A DNA stretch of 64,000 nt from Ascidia mentula. Lineage: Eukaryota > Chordata > Ascidiacea > Phlebobranchia > Ascidiidae. The position numbers and the translations under genes are program-made. The stretch covers positions 7,143,001 through 7,207,000 of the forward strand of contig OX387202.1 of the NCBI GenBank assembly GCA_947561715.1. The letters run 5' to 3'. The notes beneath the pieces are model-generated. The model was given only the letters and a program-made list of their open reading frames with translations. It searched no databases and had not been told where the DNA came from. Positions 1 through 14,118 of this stretch are shown piece by piece; positions within the stretch are counted from its first letter, which is position 1; every line of letters starts with the position of its first letter.

Positions 1-85
1 AAGAAATAAAAACAAAGTTATTTTTGTGTCACATGCTTGAGGGAAGTACGTAAACTAGGCTTGTTTGTTTGATCGAGGCAAATAT

Positions 86-1051
86 TTATGAAGCAAAATT
101 ACGAGAAAGCAACTTTATGAAAAGATACATAATGTAATTTAGAACCTCTTTACCATGTGTCATATCAGTATCTGACTTATCACAAATAGTTTCCAAAAAA
201 TGTTGGTAATACACATCTATTTCCAGATTCTTATAAATATTCATAAAATTAACTGACGTAACATCCTTTGAAATTTCTCTGTTATGCAAAATAAACACAT
301 GGACGATTAGATCTAAAAAATTAGAAGATGGATAAAATAGAGCCTTTTTATCTTCTCCATGGCCTTGACAAATTCTCCACTTGGTTGATCAGAGCAGAGT
401 GTTGATATTATGGAATCAGCTTTAAACTTGGCAGCTGCTTTGTGCAATAAGTAGCCAGCTATATATTCCAAAATTTATGTAATTTCCAAACAAAAAATTG
501 AGCTGCAACGAAGGCAAATAAGAAAGATAAATCCAACTATTTTACCGGTATTTCTAATTGGTTTAGGTCAGTTATTTTATGCAAGCTTCGCCAAAATATC
601 CATAATATCTGTTTTTCATGTTATTGTAAATATTTACCTTTTTCACGTATGTCCCCTGCATAAATTGAAGCAGGGGTAAACGATGGCCTCTTTTGAAGAG
701 AGTTTATACTTTCAAAATTGTATCAAAAGTTTTTATAAGAAGCTGGGCAGCCTGACGTTTTGGAAGCTGAAACGTGGTGTCACAGGTTGCTGAGAGAGCA
801 GGATAATTAATATACAAATTTTCCGGATTATAATCTTTTTTGAAATCTTTGATCAGTTGTTTTGACAAAAGCACTTTTTTTTCGCCATTTTTATTGCTTC
901 CTTTGCATACTTGACACACATCGTCGTCAGTTACTATTGCATTAGGCTTTAAATTACTTTGTTGACCATCATGGACCATCACGAAGTCCTGTATTTCAAC
1001 TAAAATTGCTTCTACTTCGTTCATAGAAGCTTCATCCAATTCTTCCCACAT
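86..1051 (-). pseudogene. Possible P-element/THAP9-type transposase C-terminal fragment
   Basis: Minus-strand open segments lie at 704-1051 (first ATG, MWEELDEASMNEVEAIL), about 340-480 and 86-350. The middle segment reads EYIAGYLLHKAAAKF and the next one has KKALFYPSSNFLDLIVHVF. This order, a YxxGYxxxK motif followed by a xxLxYPSxxxxxL motif, recalls the C-terminal part of P-element/THAP9-type transposases. The two motifs are in different frames, so there is a splice or a frameshift between them; a donor-like GTATAA follows the 704-1051 segment. No N-terminal zinc finger or terminal repeats were found, and the 704-1051 segment itself was not recognised. It could be a decayed DNA transposon, a domesticated gene, or a host gene running off the left edge. 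The family call rests on short motifs only. Confidence 0.35.
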
Positions 1052-1762
1052 ATTTGTCAGATGCAATAAGCTCAAATCCAACAATAACAGCAAAAGTTTA
1101 ACAAACTGACTGAGAATAAAGTAGATGACAACTGTGAGCGGGAACACGACGGACGGAAAGTTACACGTTCATCGAACCGTGACGCATCTGCGCCAAAACA
1201 ATTATTATCTATGGCGAGTGCAGTCCAGTATTAAGTTGTTTATGGGAAGACCAAAGGATATGGTAGATACTAAAGAACCACCCCACAGCTAGGTCGGCAA
1301 TTGTGATCATAGAAATCGTGCAAATATGTGGCACATCGGTTTCGGTAAAGAGTAAACAAACACCGGAGTAAACAAAAAGGATATAGTAGCAACGACATTA
1401 CTCTGTACTTCGACAAGACAGGGATGGTGCGTTTCTTTGCTCAGTGACATTACATGACGTCATTTTGGGTGTGATGTCATAACTTTAACCTCACCTTTGT
1501 GTTGACTTTAATTTGATGATTCTGCAGCGAAACTTTGTGATTAAACGTCATTTTTGTGTTATTTTGTGCAATTTGATTACTTTGCGTATAAGTGCACAAC
1601 TGTTAGATTTTGCGTTAATCACTTCGCTCCCTTCGCCAAATGGGTTAATCTCGCACATATGTGCTAATCGGGTTTTATAATTTCTCATCGACATTCTTTA
1701 ATAATCCGTCCATATTCGCATTTTTCTCATTTTCGATAATAATATAAATACCGTCACACGGC

Positions 1763-2695
1763 CTTAAAGTGCATATGACACGGCCATGACAACTTTAAGT
1801 AAAACTAAAGGTACATCTACAACAAACATATATCCAAAGTTTTACGGTTCTACGTCAACTAAAAAATGTAGAAAACTGCACGAAAAGTAACGGCGACCAA
1901 AAATCCTAAACCTTTTGCGCTGAGGAGAAAAGGACATCACATAAGGCGCTTGCTTCGAAAAAATGCATTGTTTACATAGGAGAAGGCGCCTGTTTTTTGC
2001 AGATATCGAATAGTTTCAAACATAGGAGAATCCACAGATTACGTTACCTTAAAGGTCAGGACAGGGTTTTGCATCACACAAAAATTTGGCATTGTGACGT
2101 CACGAATCGAAGGCTTATTTGTCCCTAATTAACGGAAGACCATAGGGTATAGCAGAAACGACATAACTGTGAGTGGACAAAACGACAATGCTAAACTAAT
2201 GGTTTGTCTCTGTCGTGTTTTCAAAAGTTCATGTATCACGTTAGCGATCATAAATGCTGTAACAACAAGAACATCCTGTCCCAGTAACTGTTTTATTATT
2301 ACACAACTAAATAAGACATAATAGGTCGAACAGCGGCCATCTGTCTTCAGCTTAAATTAACATCAAAATCAGTTAATTGCACTTGTTCACTTTTTGTCCC
2401 CTGTTTAATGCAATATTATGCTTAAATCAGTTTTACAATGTTTTCCATTCCTACGCATAAGGCTTGCTGCCAGCACTCGCGCTCGACCGAAGCACCTTCT
2501 ATGACGTCACGCAACAATATCTCGCTTTCGCACGATTTCGTTCGCAGCGGCAAAAGTGCGACTTTGATCAGCTGTATCTCAGAAACCAGTCGTCGTATCA
2601 AGCTACATTTTTCGCCAGAAATGTTCTAAAGTTATGAACATTTCTTAGTTTGATTATTAACATGTTTGATTTTTACGTGTCATATGCACTTTAAG
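1763..2695. mobile_element. TTAA-flanked MITE (piggyBac-like non-autonomous element)
   Basis: The ends are perfect 20-bp inverted repeats: CTTAAAGTGCATATGACACG at 1763 and its reverse complement ending at 2695. Each end carries TTAA (1764-1767 and 2691-2694), as expected of an element that duplicates TTAA on insertion, leaving about 920 bp of interior. No coding capacity is visible inside. The right-hand 520 bp recurs at 3161-3787. The TTAA target suggests a piggyBac-type helper, but the tips do not show the classic CCY start, so the superfamily is inferred from the target site alone. Confidence 0.7.
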
Positions 2696-3160
2696 CTAAT
2701 AGGGAAACCGGAGAGGAAGCGAGAAAACGGGCTAAGCGAGACAAAAAGCAATTGAAGTATAGCTCTCGTCGCTGCATTTAACGTTGTTTGTTTTGAACCA
2801 AGGTATGTTCGTTTAGCGCTTTATGTTTTAATTAAAAAGTCGCAAAGGTAGTTTCTTTGGTAGATGTTCGTTATAGACTTAGGAGTCAGATAAACACGGA
2901 GTGTTTCGTTCTGCAAACCACGGTCCCTGCAATTCCAACATTTCTAGTTTGAACTACATTGCGAAAAATACGTTAGTGGTTGATTGTGGCGAATTAAATA
3001 AATCATTTATGACGCGAACTAGAAGGCAACACTACTGCCAGGCAAAAAGTAGTACAATGACAGAATAACAGTGTTGTGTTGCATAATCAGCTAATTTGGT
3101 CGGCCTTTCTCGGCGGTCTTTGCCAGCATCAGAATTCAATTAACCTACTTCTATCTTTTG

Positions 3161-3787
3161 CTGTGAGTGGACAAAACAACAATGCTAAACTGACGGTTTG
3201 TCTCTGTCGTGTTTTCACAAGTTCAAGTATCATGTTAGCCATCATAAATGCTGTAACAACAACAACACCCTGTCCCAGTAACTGTTTTATTATTACACAA
3301 CTAAATAAGACATAATAGGTCGAAACAGCGGCCATCTGTCTGCAGCTCAAATTAACATCAAAATCCGTTTGTTGCACTTGTTCACTTGTTCACTTGTTCA
3401 CTTGTTCACTTGTTCACTTGTTCACTTGTTCACTTGTTCACTTGTTCACTTGTTCACTTGTTCACTTGTTCACTTGTTCACTTGTTGTCCCCTGTTTAAT
3501 GCAAAACTATACCAAACCAGTTTTGCAATGTTTTCCATTCCTACGCATTAAGGCTTGCTGCCAGCATTCGCACGACCAAAGCGCCTTCTATGACGTCACG
3601 TAACAATAGTCTCGCTTTCTCACGATTTCGTTCACAGCGATAATAATGCGACTTTGATCAGCTGTATCTCAGAAACCAGTCGCCATATCAAGCTACTTTT
3701 TTCGCAAAAAATGTTTTAAAGTTATGAACATCTCTTAGTTTAATTATTAACATGTTTTATTTTCCGTGTAACATGCACTTGAAGATA
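3161..3787. repeat. Second, partial copy of the 1763-2695 MITE interior
   Basis: Starting at GTGAGTGGACAAAAC, this segment repeats 2170-2695 with small substitutions, but lacks the left 400 bp of that element. Its right tip has drifted (CGTGTAACATGCACTTGAAG). It differs mainly by an internal minisatellite expansion at 3375-3486. About 465 bp of unrelated-looking sequence (2696-3160) separates the two copies, and no gene was seen in it. Confidence 0.75.
3375..3486. repeat. 8-bp minisatellite, 14 perfect units
   Basis: CACTTGTT is repeated 14 times without error. The same place in the sister MITE copy (about 2380-2400) has only one unit plus a partial one, so the array arose by local expansion inside one copy. 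It creates a spurious HLFTCSLV-repeat ORF. Confidence 0.95.
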
Positions 3788-4229
3788 GTGTACAGTTAGT
3801 TTGTAAACGCTTCGCGTAAAACTTTACTTTTGAAACAGCCATCCAACAACTAAGATTGTTGCCATGTTGAAGTAAAGAAACCCTGGAAATGTCTATAAAC
3901 CCTCAAAATACGTAATGCATTCCATTGTTACACATAATTCTACATAATGTATTTTCCAGCGAGGAAATTTTCGTCCATATCAGTACAGAGACGCGGTCTT
4001 CTAAAACTTTGTACACTTGTGTTTTGTACACCATGTATATTTATTTATTACAGATCGACATCATCCATTAATTGATTTGGAGAAAGCGTTTCTTGACATT
4101 CGCATTCATCCAAAAAATCTATTGTATGCATGAATAAAAACTAGTTCAAAGGCAACAGTGACAATTAGATTATATCTTAATATATATAAAGTTTATATGT
4201 GCAGTTTTATGTACAGTAACAGTTGATTA

Positions 4230-7200
4230 TTAATCACTTCTCATGATTAAGGGTGCCAGAAATTCATTCTTCCATCTGCCAAATGCTTCTTTAACAACAC
4301 TCAGCCATTCACGACCCTCCACTTTCGAGAAAATCCTGATCTCGAATTCCTGCAAAAAGTACAGCATTATTTTATGTGGAGGAGAAATATATTTACGTGT
4401 AAAGGTTTCAACGCAATGGCAGCAGTGAAATAAACATAGCATTGAATCGTTTCACAACTATATCAGAATTCTCTTAACCTGAAACACTTGTGGAAGCATC
4501 TCAGAAATATCTTCTCTACTAACTCTGATGGCTGCATCTGGATTTTCCTTTTTGTAAAAGTAAAAGAAATCGCAAGGATTGTCTTTCTTCATCCCATAAT
4601 CATACGCAGCCACCTAAATATAATCAGTAAAATAATTTCATATAAAACATTAAATTTTCACATAACATACGTTTACAACAATTGTGTCATCTGCTGTGCT
4701 ATCGTCAGGGACTTTAGACATGAGATGAAATATTTCCTCTGCAATTGCCTATCAGATCAAATACAAAGTATCGTTACTTTAGCCGTGATACATGGTAATT
4801 CTTGACCATTGTGTTCTCAGCAAGAAATATGATGCAAAGAATTTTTTTCTCACCAAGTTCAAGTTCACGCCGTGTTTGTTTTTGAGTAGTTCGTATTTTT
4901 CAGGCGACAATATTTTTGAACCAGCAAGTTTATAGAACTTGTGTCGTTTTACTCGTCTCAAGATTCCCTTAGACTTTTCCAATTCACTGGGAGTAGATTG
5001 CATAATTCGATCAATTATCTGATAAATAAAAACACTTGGGAAATGTAATTCTAATTCATGCTAAATAATAAATATTACGTTATCGTCCAAGTCTATGAAA
5101 TCCTCCATGCATCGTACGGAGTCAGACATTTTTGAATCTCCAACTTGAATGTAGTCGTTTGCTGCAACCATGGCGTCACACAACCTACAATTGTTGATTT
5201 TAGTTTTATATGTATTTTAGCATTCATTTCTAAACATTGAATCTCAGCTAATTTTCATCATATGTTGGTTTTACATTAATTCAGCAGCCTTGGTAACATG
5301 GTGTTGATATGCTCTCTTGTGCAAACTCGCTCTTAGGTGGAACATTTCGTACAAGTTCTTGCATTCCTAAAATGTTTAAGAGTATTTTCAACCAAATGGA
5401 ATCGTCATGTATCATTCACCACCTTTATATGAGCCGAAATAGTTGTCACTCCGTCATCCAGTTTGTTTACTCGGCACAGTTTCATAAATCTTTCATGGTC
5501 GAAGCTGTTACGAATGCCCAGATGGTGGCAGTCGCGAGCAAAGTAATCCCATTTATCGACATCCACTTTGTTTCGAGGGTTTGAGATCAACTAAATAAAA
5601 GCTCAATGATTAAAATAGATTTTTCCTGCTTCTTACATTGCGTTATATGTTTGTACATTATAATAACAAATTTTTGATATTAGTCCGACTGTAAAATGTT
5701 TTTTGCCCAGTACTCACCTCATACTTAAACCTTTCTTCCGGTCTAATTCCTCTCAGGTTCTGTAAATCGAAAAAAGTTTGATAACCCATGATGTAAACTT
5801 CCACGGCATTACAGCCGAGATGGATCAGCCAATTTTTATCCCAACAAGCCAGAGCGAGATCCGGAATATCAAGCTTCCGGTCGACAATTAATAAATTTCA
5901 AATTATAATAAATTGGGAGTGCTTTTTTTCAACCTATGCCACTTTAAAACCAATACTTTCCTGACTGTTGCAGTAAAAGAATGGATTATCGATTCCTGAA
6001 CTAAAGTAAACATAAATTCGTTTCAAATGATTAGACAGGTGATTGGGATCTCATCAGTGAGTTTACAACTATCAGAGAACAAACTAACTCGTTACAATTA
6101 TATTTGTTACATTTTCTTCAGTCGGATTGATCATATTTTTAATTTTTTCCTCCAGTTCTTTATGTCTGTCATCGTCAAGTGATAACGTAATCTTGTTTTC
6201 ATTCAACAAATGTGAAAACATGTCACACGATCCTTGTTCATGCTAAGAAACATGAAATACATTATATGCCTTGTTTTTTTTTGTTACCGCAAAAGCCCAA
6301 CACCACGGATTGCATGTATTTAGTTTGTGGCGAGGAATCCCTTTCAATGTCAAGGTTTGTAATGGTTGTATTTGTTAAAGGAACATGTATTTAGTGAAAA
6401 CTAAATAACTTATCATAATATCATTTCTCGTCTCGTGAATTCATTGGCAAAATATTATGACATCGGTACAAACATATTAACTTTTCGCTGTTCCCCTCAA
6501 TTATTATTGCTTGGGTAACTCTTTTGAGCGCCCTTAATAGGTATATGTGAATCTATAGTGGTCGGTGTTTCTTTTTTATTTTTAATATAAAGATGACGAA
6601 ACATCGCCTTTAAATAAGATTACGCTGGTGACTGTTTATTCGCACGTTATAATACAAACTGAATACAAGACCTGCTTAACAACGTCGATTACCTTCCAAT
6701 CACTAATTCCAACTGCAGGTAGAAACATTTGATCAAACATGTGAGAAAACGGTCCATGACCTGTAAAATGTTGGTCTATGGTAAAATATTGTCTTCCTAT
6801 TAAAGTTTCCGTCATTGTATATATTGTATGACGCCGGAATTTGAACGTTCAGAGTTATGGTTGCATAAAATGTGCTGCAACAGCTTATACTGGTGTACAT
6901 GCGCACAGAAACACCTGACATAGGAAACTTATTCTCGAGACTGAACAGATTCGTATGTTTGATGGCAATCATTAATTTCTGCATTTGTCAATATCTTTAT
7001 GTAAAAGTTTGACTTCACCTAAGTTAGTTGTGCCAGGGTACGACAAACATGTGGATAACTATTATCTCCAGTGCAGACCTACATTGGGTTTACAACTAAA
7101 GTTATATTGATCACAATGTTACAATAACATTTATTTTCTACTTGCCAAGGTCGTGACAAAGTCCCGCCATTTCCACACACAAAACGTCATCATCAGTGAT

Positions 7201-7912
7201 TAAATCTGGCTGATTGGCCTGAAGCATTCGAATAAACTTACCTGCGAGATGTGCGGTCCTGAAATGAACGCAATCTTTTTGATTTGAGCATTTTAAATTA
7301 CTTTTTTCAAAAGTTTTGTTAACTCACTAACAAAATGACTACTTAAAAAGCTGCTATTTTTCACAATATGCGAAAAATAATTAGGCTATATTTAAGTGAT
7401 AACAACGTAATTTCCTGGCGCACCATTCTATTGTAAATATGCGAATGCTTGATTTGCGAGCTTTTCAAGTATATTTGCGAGATATGCATATGCAAACCTT
7501 GCCTGTCCCCAAAGGAACATGTTTATTTTTCCTGCTGTAACGCTTAAGATTGGAAATCGATTCGGTAGAGAACATGCCCAGAATCATCATAATCGTGTTT
7601 AGATCTTAATAGTTCTATGATATTTCTTAACTTTTTCCGTAATATTAAGGATTGTAGTGTTAATGAAACGATTGCACCATTAAGCATACGTCTGGACCTA
7701 CATGTTGTAAAAAATTAATTATTCAACAAAACGAACCCCAAACTATGTTCAAATCTATTGTGAGATGCTCCTGGATAAACATGATAACATGCACCAAGTT
7801 GTTTGATGTTTCTCAAACGTTGAAATTGTGGAGTATCAATAACTTCAACCAGTTTGGGTTGAAACACCATAGTTCCATGAACAGGATCGTTGAAAATCTT
7901 TCCCTTCAGCAT
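4230..7912 (-). CDS. SAMHD1: SAMHD1-like dNTP triphosphohydrolase (HD core only)
   Basis: HD-domain enzyme expected to hydrolyse dNTPs to deoxynucleosides and triphosphate. Thirteen exons in phase were traced: 7737-7912, 7146-7258, 6693-6760, 6096-6242, 5957-5995, 5718-5759, 5423-5590, 5275-5366, 5079-5184, 4854-5018, 4671-4748, 4479-4613, 4230-4349, giving about 482 residues. Metal-site motifs are present: the His of [10 protein letters not shown], the HD of LCHDLG then GHGPFSHMF, and the Asp of [33 protein letters not shown] keeps residues of the allosteric nucleotide site. Human SAMHD1 is 626 residues with an N-terminal SAM domain; here the frame starts at the HD core ([13 protein letters not shown]), with an alternative in-frame ATG at 7972. 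The two short exons at 5957-5995 and 5718-5759 are the least certain. The intron after CHDLG starts with GC. Confidence 0.93.
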
Positions 7913-7972
7913 CAAATTTATAATAATTAAACTTTTGTATTGGTAAATTAAGCTAAAAAAATTGTCATACAA

Positions 7973-8652
7973 GTTGCGCCATTTCTTTTAGCTGATGCTG
8001 TTATGACTTCGTCCCGTGAAGCACCAAAGAATTTCACTATTTTGTAAATAAACTAAAATAATAAAAAATTCAACAAAATTAATAATAGCGTTACGTTTTT
8101 GCACCTGTATCCCCGTAAAATAAAAATGAACAGAAAATCACCATATGAGGTGCCCTAAATAAAGTAAGAAGTTAAAGTTATATAACTTTTTGTCGTATAA
8201 CCTAGAATAAGGTTGAAATCCTTTAAAGTTACGCTTTATGCAGATTTCCCAAACAATGTGAACGTTGTTAATGCAAGCCTAGCCTATTGCTAACACACAT
8301 GCTTTACCTCACATTCTATCCATAAACGAAAATGGATCAATACCATAATTTAAATCCATGCGAGGGCATATAAACCTATTTTCGTGTATTTGATGACGGT
8401 CTTAGTTAAACACTCACCACACAACCTTCACAAAATTACATCACAAATATTTATTTAGTTTTAGCTTTCTGCATTTGACTGTGATCATAATAGTGGGGTT
8501 GACATGAAGTGAACGAGTTTAACTCCTACAGTGATTATAAAGGCGAACTTCCTGCCAATTGAAGATGAAATTGTAAAGATATTGTTTTAATATACCGTAA
8601 AGCTTCACGGTCCAATGGGTGATTGACACATTGCAACACCTGCACTTTAACA
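7973..8652. other. Region upstream of SAMHD1, no gene recognised
   Basis: No SAM-domain exon could be recognised here. A minus-strand open stretch at about 7975-8060 (reading [20 protein letters not shown]) has an acceptor-like start but does not join the first HD exon in phase. It is left unassigned. Confidence 0.3.
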
Positions 8653-8858
8653 CACCTGTGAGACGAAACAAATGTTTCGCCAATTAAGCAAAGCAAATGT
8701 TTGTGCTACAGGTTGACTGTGCTGCTTGGTGTCTGTTAAAAAGTAATTAACCTCGTTAACAATCACCAAGCAGCACAGCCAACCTGTAGCACAAACATTT
8801 GCTTTGCTTTATTGGCAAAACATTTGTTTGGCGAAACATTTGTTTCGCCTCACCGGTG
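8653..8858. repeat. Long foldback (inverted repeat) element
   Basis: The left arm 8653-8731 and right arm 8764-8858 are near-perfect inverted copies. The left begins CACCTGTGAG and ends GCTGCTTGGTG; the right begins CACCAAGCAGC and ends CTCACCGGTG. The right arm holds an extra internal duplication of an AAACATTTGTTTGG-like unit. The loop is about 32 bp. This is a hairpin-type MITE or foldback element; no clear target-site duplication was identified. Confidence 0.8.
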
Positions 8859-10491
8859 TTCCATGGAACAGGAGTTGTGTCAATTACACGTTGGACGGTG
8901 AAGGTTTACTGCAGGCTCCATCCAACCCACGATTCTTGGCCTTTTTCGTTGTGCCATTTGTTTATTTTATAGACCTATTATTCAAAAACTCATGCCAAGC
9001 TCTATTCCATTTTTCTAGATTTGGTGTAAATAATTGATTGTTACGTCATAATTAAATGATCTTATGTCACAATTGTCACACAGTGATTTTTTCACAATAG
9101 CACAACTGCAAAATGAAACCTAAATAATGTGGAAGGAACAACGTTTTTAATAACCAGTATTTGATTTTGGTAAAAAATTTTGTGGCCACAAAAACTTTCT
9201 TCATATAAAAATGACCTGCAGCACTGATAAGGTTGGACATGTCTGCAGTGCAGGTAAGCAAATATTTTTCCCTGAAACGAAATTTCATTTTCAAATTGAC
9301 AGCAGGAAGTTCGACTTTATAATTAGGGCAGGAGTAAATTTCGTTCTTTCTAGCTTTACCGTGTCAACGCCATGATAACAAACACAAATCAGTGCAAAAC
9401 AGAAAGCAAAAACTGAGCAAATATTTGTGGTGTTACCTTGATAAGAAAGGTTGCGTGATGAATGTTTAACTAACAACGTCATCAAATACACAAAAATTGG
9501 TTGATATGCCCTCGCATAGAATTGAGCACTGTTGATATTTAAGTTCGTTTATGGATACTTGAGCTAAAGGATATAGATGTTAACAGTATGTTTGCATTAA
9601 TAACGTTAAAGTTTGTTCGGTAAATAAAGAAAATCTACACCGTAACTTTTTAACTTTTCAACCTCGTTCTAGTTTTGCACCTTAAACGCAATTTAACATG
9701 AACATAAATAAAAAGTTATACAGTTCAAAAAAATGGGTTTCACTACGAAGGTTACATAAACTGTTTGTCTCACTGCGCATTTCAGAATCTGATACTCGAT
9801 CTATGTTAGGCACGTAATGAATACTCCATACGTCACCAAATTTAATCATCAACTCACTTCAAGGCATTTGGCAGTCCTAAAACTCGCATTTGATTGAAAC
9901 TTTAATTTGAGGACAAAGGCCTTTATTGTAACATCATTAGAAGTTCTTTTTTATTTTTCTCATTTACCGCATTATATTTTTTCGTGTATGATTTTAAGTC
10001 CTATTACAACATTCGGATGATGCCCACCAAATGTTGTTCGGATTTTTTGTACAGTGCTGCAAGAATGCAATCTTATGTCACAACAAATCAAAAAAAAGAA
10101 ACTTTTTTTTTATTTTATCAAGTTTTTGTTTCTTGTTAACACCAAAAACATAAACTTTATTTGCGTTTAATGGAAAAAAATATGATTCTTGAACTCATTT
10201 CCGTTATTAGTATCAGTGTCCTAACTGGAAATTTACACTGCGGCAAATAATCCACTAATTACGTAAATCTATTCGAATTTAAATCACCAGTGTTGTATTC
10301 TAGTGACCTGCATCCTAACTGAAAAGTTCAACAAATATATTACTTTAGATTGTGTCGCTTGGAATGTTGCACATCAAACTCTTTTGGAGCGTTGTTCTAC
10401 ATTGATGACTTTTAAATGATAAACAATGGTACGTCTGTAAACATTTCTAAAGTTTCAAAATTCTGTGATTGGGACATTGATTACTCCAAGC
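8859..10491. other. Intergenic, no gene seen
   Basis: AT-rich sequence with only short unsupported ORFs on both strands. No recognisable motifs, RNA genes or repeats were found. Confidence 0.5.
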
Positions 10492-10984
10492 CAGTGTTTC
10501 TCAAACTTTCATTCTGTACCGCCCCCCAAACACCTTAGTCATTTAACAACGCCCAACAGAACAGACAAAAACACAACGAATTTATTTGTTGCTTGTCAAT
10601 TAATGCGATGGGTGAGGTTAGAGCAATGACACCAATTTCTCAACATCAGGTTTCATGTCGGACAAAAACAATCGTAAGTCTACTCAATTGTCGATATCAA
10701 GACGATTTCTTTTTCCATCTGAAAGAGTGGTAAAAATGCGCTGAACGCACGTTCCACCAAGTAAGAGCTAAGATAATTACAGAAAAGTGCTCGCGAACCA
10801 CCCTGAATGCGGTCGAATACCGCTAGTGGTAAACGTACCACCGGTTTGGAAACACTGACTTACGCTATAAGAGAAAATTTGCTATGCCACCAAGCGCCCC
10901 CCAATCGCCCATTCAGTCTCCAGCGCCCCCTGTCCAAATGCAAACGCCCAAAGGGGGCGCTGGCGCCCACTTTGGGAACCACTG
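10492..10984. mobile_element. hAT-type MITE, 493 bp
   Basis: The element begins CAGTGTTTCTCAAAC and ends TTTGGGAACCACTG, imperfect inverted repeats of hAT type. It is flanked by 8-bp direct repeats ctccaagc (10484-10491) and ctctaagc (10985-10992), seven of eight matching. A second hAT-like tip (GTTTGGAAACACTG, ending at 10857) and a block resembling the tails of the 57.7 and 58.9 kb MITEs (GCTCGCG..ACCACC) lie inside, so it may be composite. There is no transposase. Confidence 0.8.
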
Positions 10985-11087
10985 CTCTAAGCGGATGTTC
11001 TTTTTGCAACAAAATGAATTTCATATTCCTGAACAAAAGAAAATCAACCTTTTTGACAATATTATTAAAAACAATCAATATTTTTCC

Positions 11088-11290
11088 AAGAGTATTGCTT
11101 GGCCATAGTGTTTCCACCTTGTTTTCTCCGTAAGGTTGCAGCACCCAGTTTAATGCCCAACCTATGACGGTGATTGTATAGTCACCACAAAGTGGAAGTC
11201 TTTGCTTGGCCGTTTGGTCAGCAAAGTTGTCTGATGAGAGTCACACCAGCTGCACTGATGAGACCTTATAGGTTGAAACAGTGGTCATAT
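11088..11290. repeat. Dispersed repeat sharing blocks with 42340-42500
   Basis: The blocks GCTTGGCCATAGTGT and, further on, GATGAGACC followed by TATAGGTTGAAACAG recur at about 42357-42490 in the same order. The tail (AGGTyGAAACAG) also occurs in the 2.3 and 3.3 kb MITE copies. The ends were not defined. The rest of 10993-12177 holds no recognised gene. Confidence 0.45.
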
Positions 11291-12177
11291 GTATGTAGCT
11301 TACACAATTCATATTATTGGCTCCACTTTGCTCATCAAAATTTTTTAAAAATTCAAAAAATCTTCGTCACGTTCGAAACATTCATGAAAATAAAATTTTA
11401 ATATTTATGTTTTGGTGTACTTGGATGTACGCGATACAATCGTTTCCATGTGACACTGCAAACGTAGTGTGATGGAGATTTCGTTTTGTGAGTACTGGAT
11501 GAAACCGATACTAACTTGGGCTTTGCAGTATTTCAGAAACAAGGTTTATAACTGGTTCTCTGTGTGTACTTTCTATATTGCATTCCTTAATTAACAAAGC
11601 ACTTTATCCCCTTTATTTGGCAGTGGATGTTTATTATTTTGTTTGTACCAAGGCAAAGATCTCAGCCCTGTGTAAACATTTATTTTATGCGACTTTTAGG
11701 AACCAGACCATTTGCAATACGATTATTTTAAATAGCTCAGTACTAAATCGCTTAATTCCGATCATGCAATTTTTTATGTAGGAAGCTAGAGCCCGTTGCA
11801 CGACTCTGGCACATTCCCATAACGCGCCCTTACCTACACAAACTTGGCGCTTGTTAGGTATGGGTGAGTCTACAGATAGAGATATAATGCACTGAAACCT
11901 TTCATCCAATTTCAACCTTTATTTGCATTCCAGCAAAACAGCACATGTTTTTTTATCTACACCCGAATTAGAAAAAAACCACAAGGCAATAATAACTATC
12001 ACAAAGCAGATCTACAGCTTGTCGGAAATGAGACGAGGGTGGTGATGTCAGTAGTTACGAGGTTGTGGCGTCTCATGGGTTGTCCCACATAGCTTTGTTA
12101 TATTTACACAATGTAGATTAGATGTACTGTTGGGAGTGCTCAATCAAGGAAGAAGTTGAAAGTCTTATTTAGTGAGG

Positions 12178-14118
<1,941 letters not shown>

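Noticed and set aside
3369-3603. ORFs with HLFTCSLV repeats
   Set aside because: Translation of the CACTTGTT minisatellite; no gene context.
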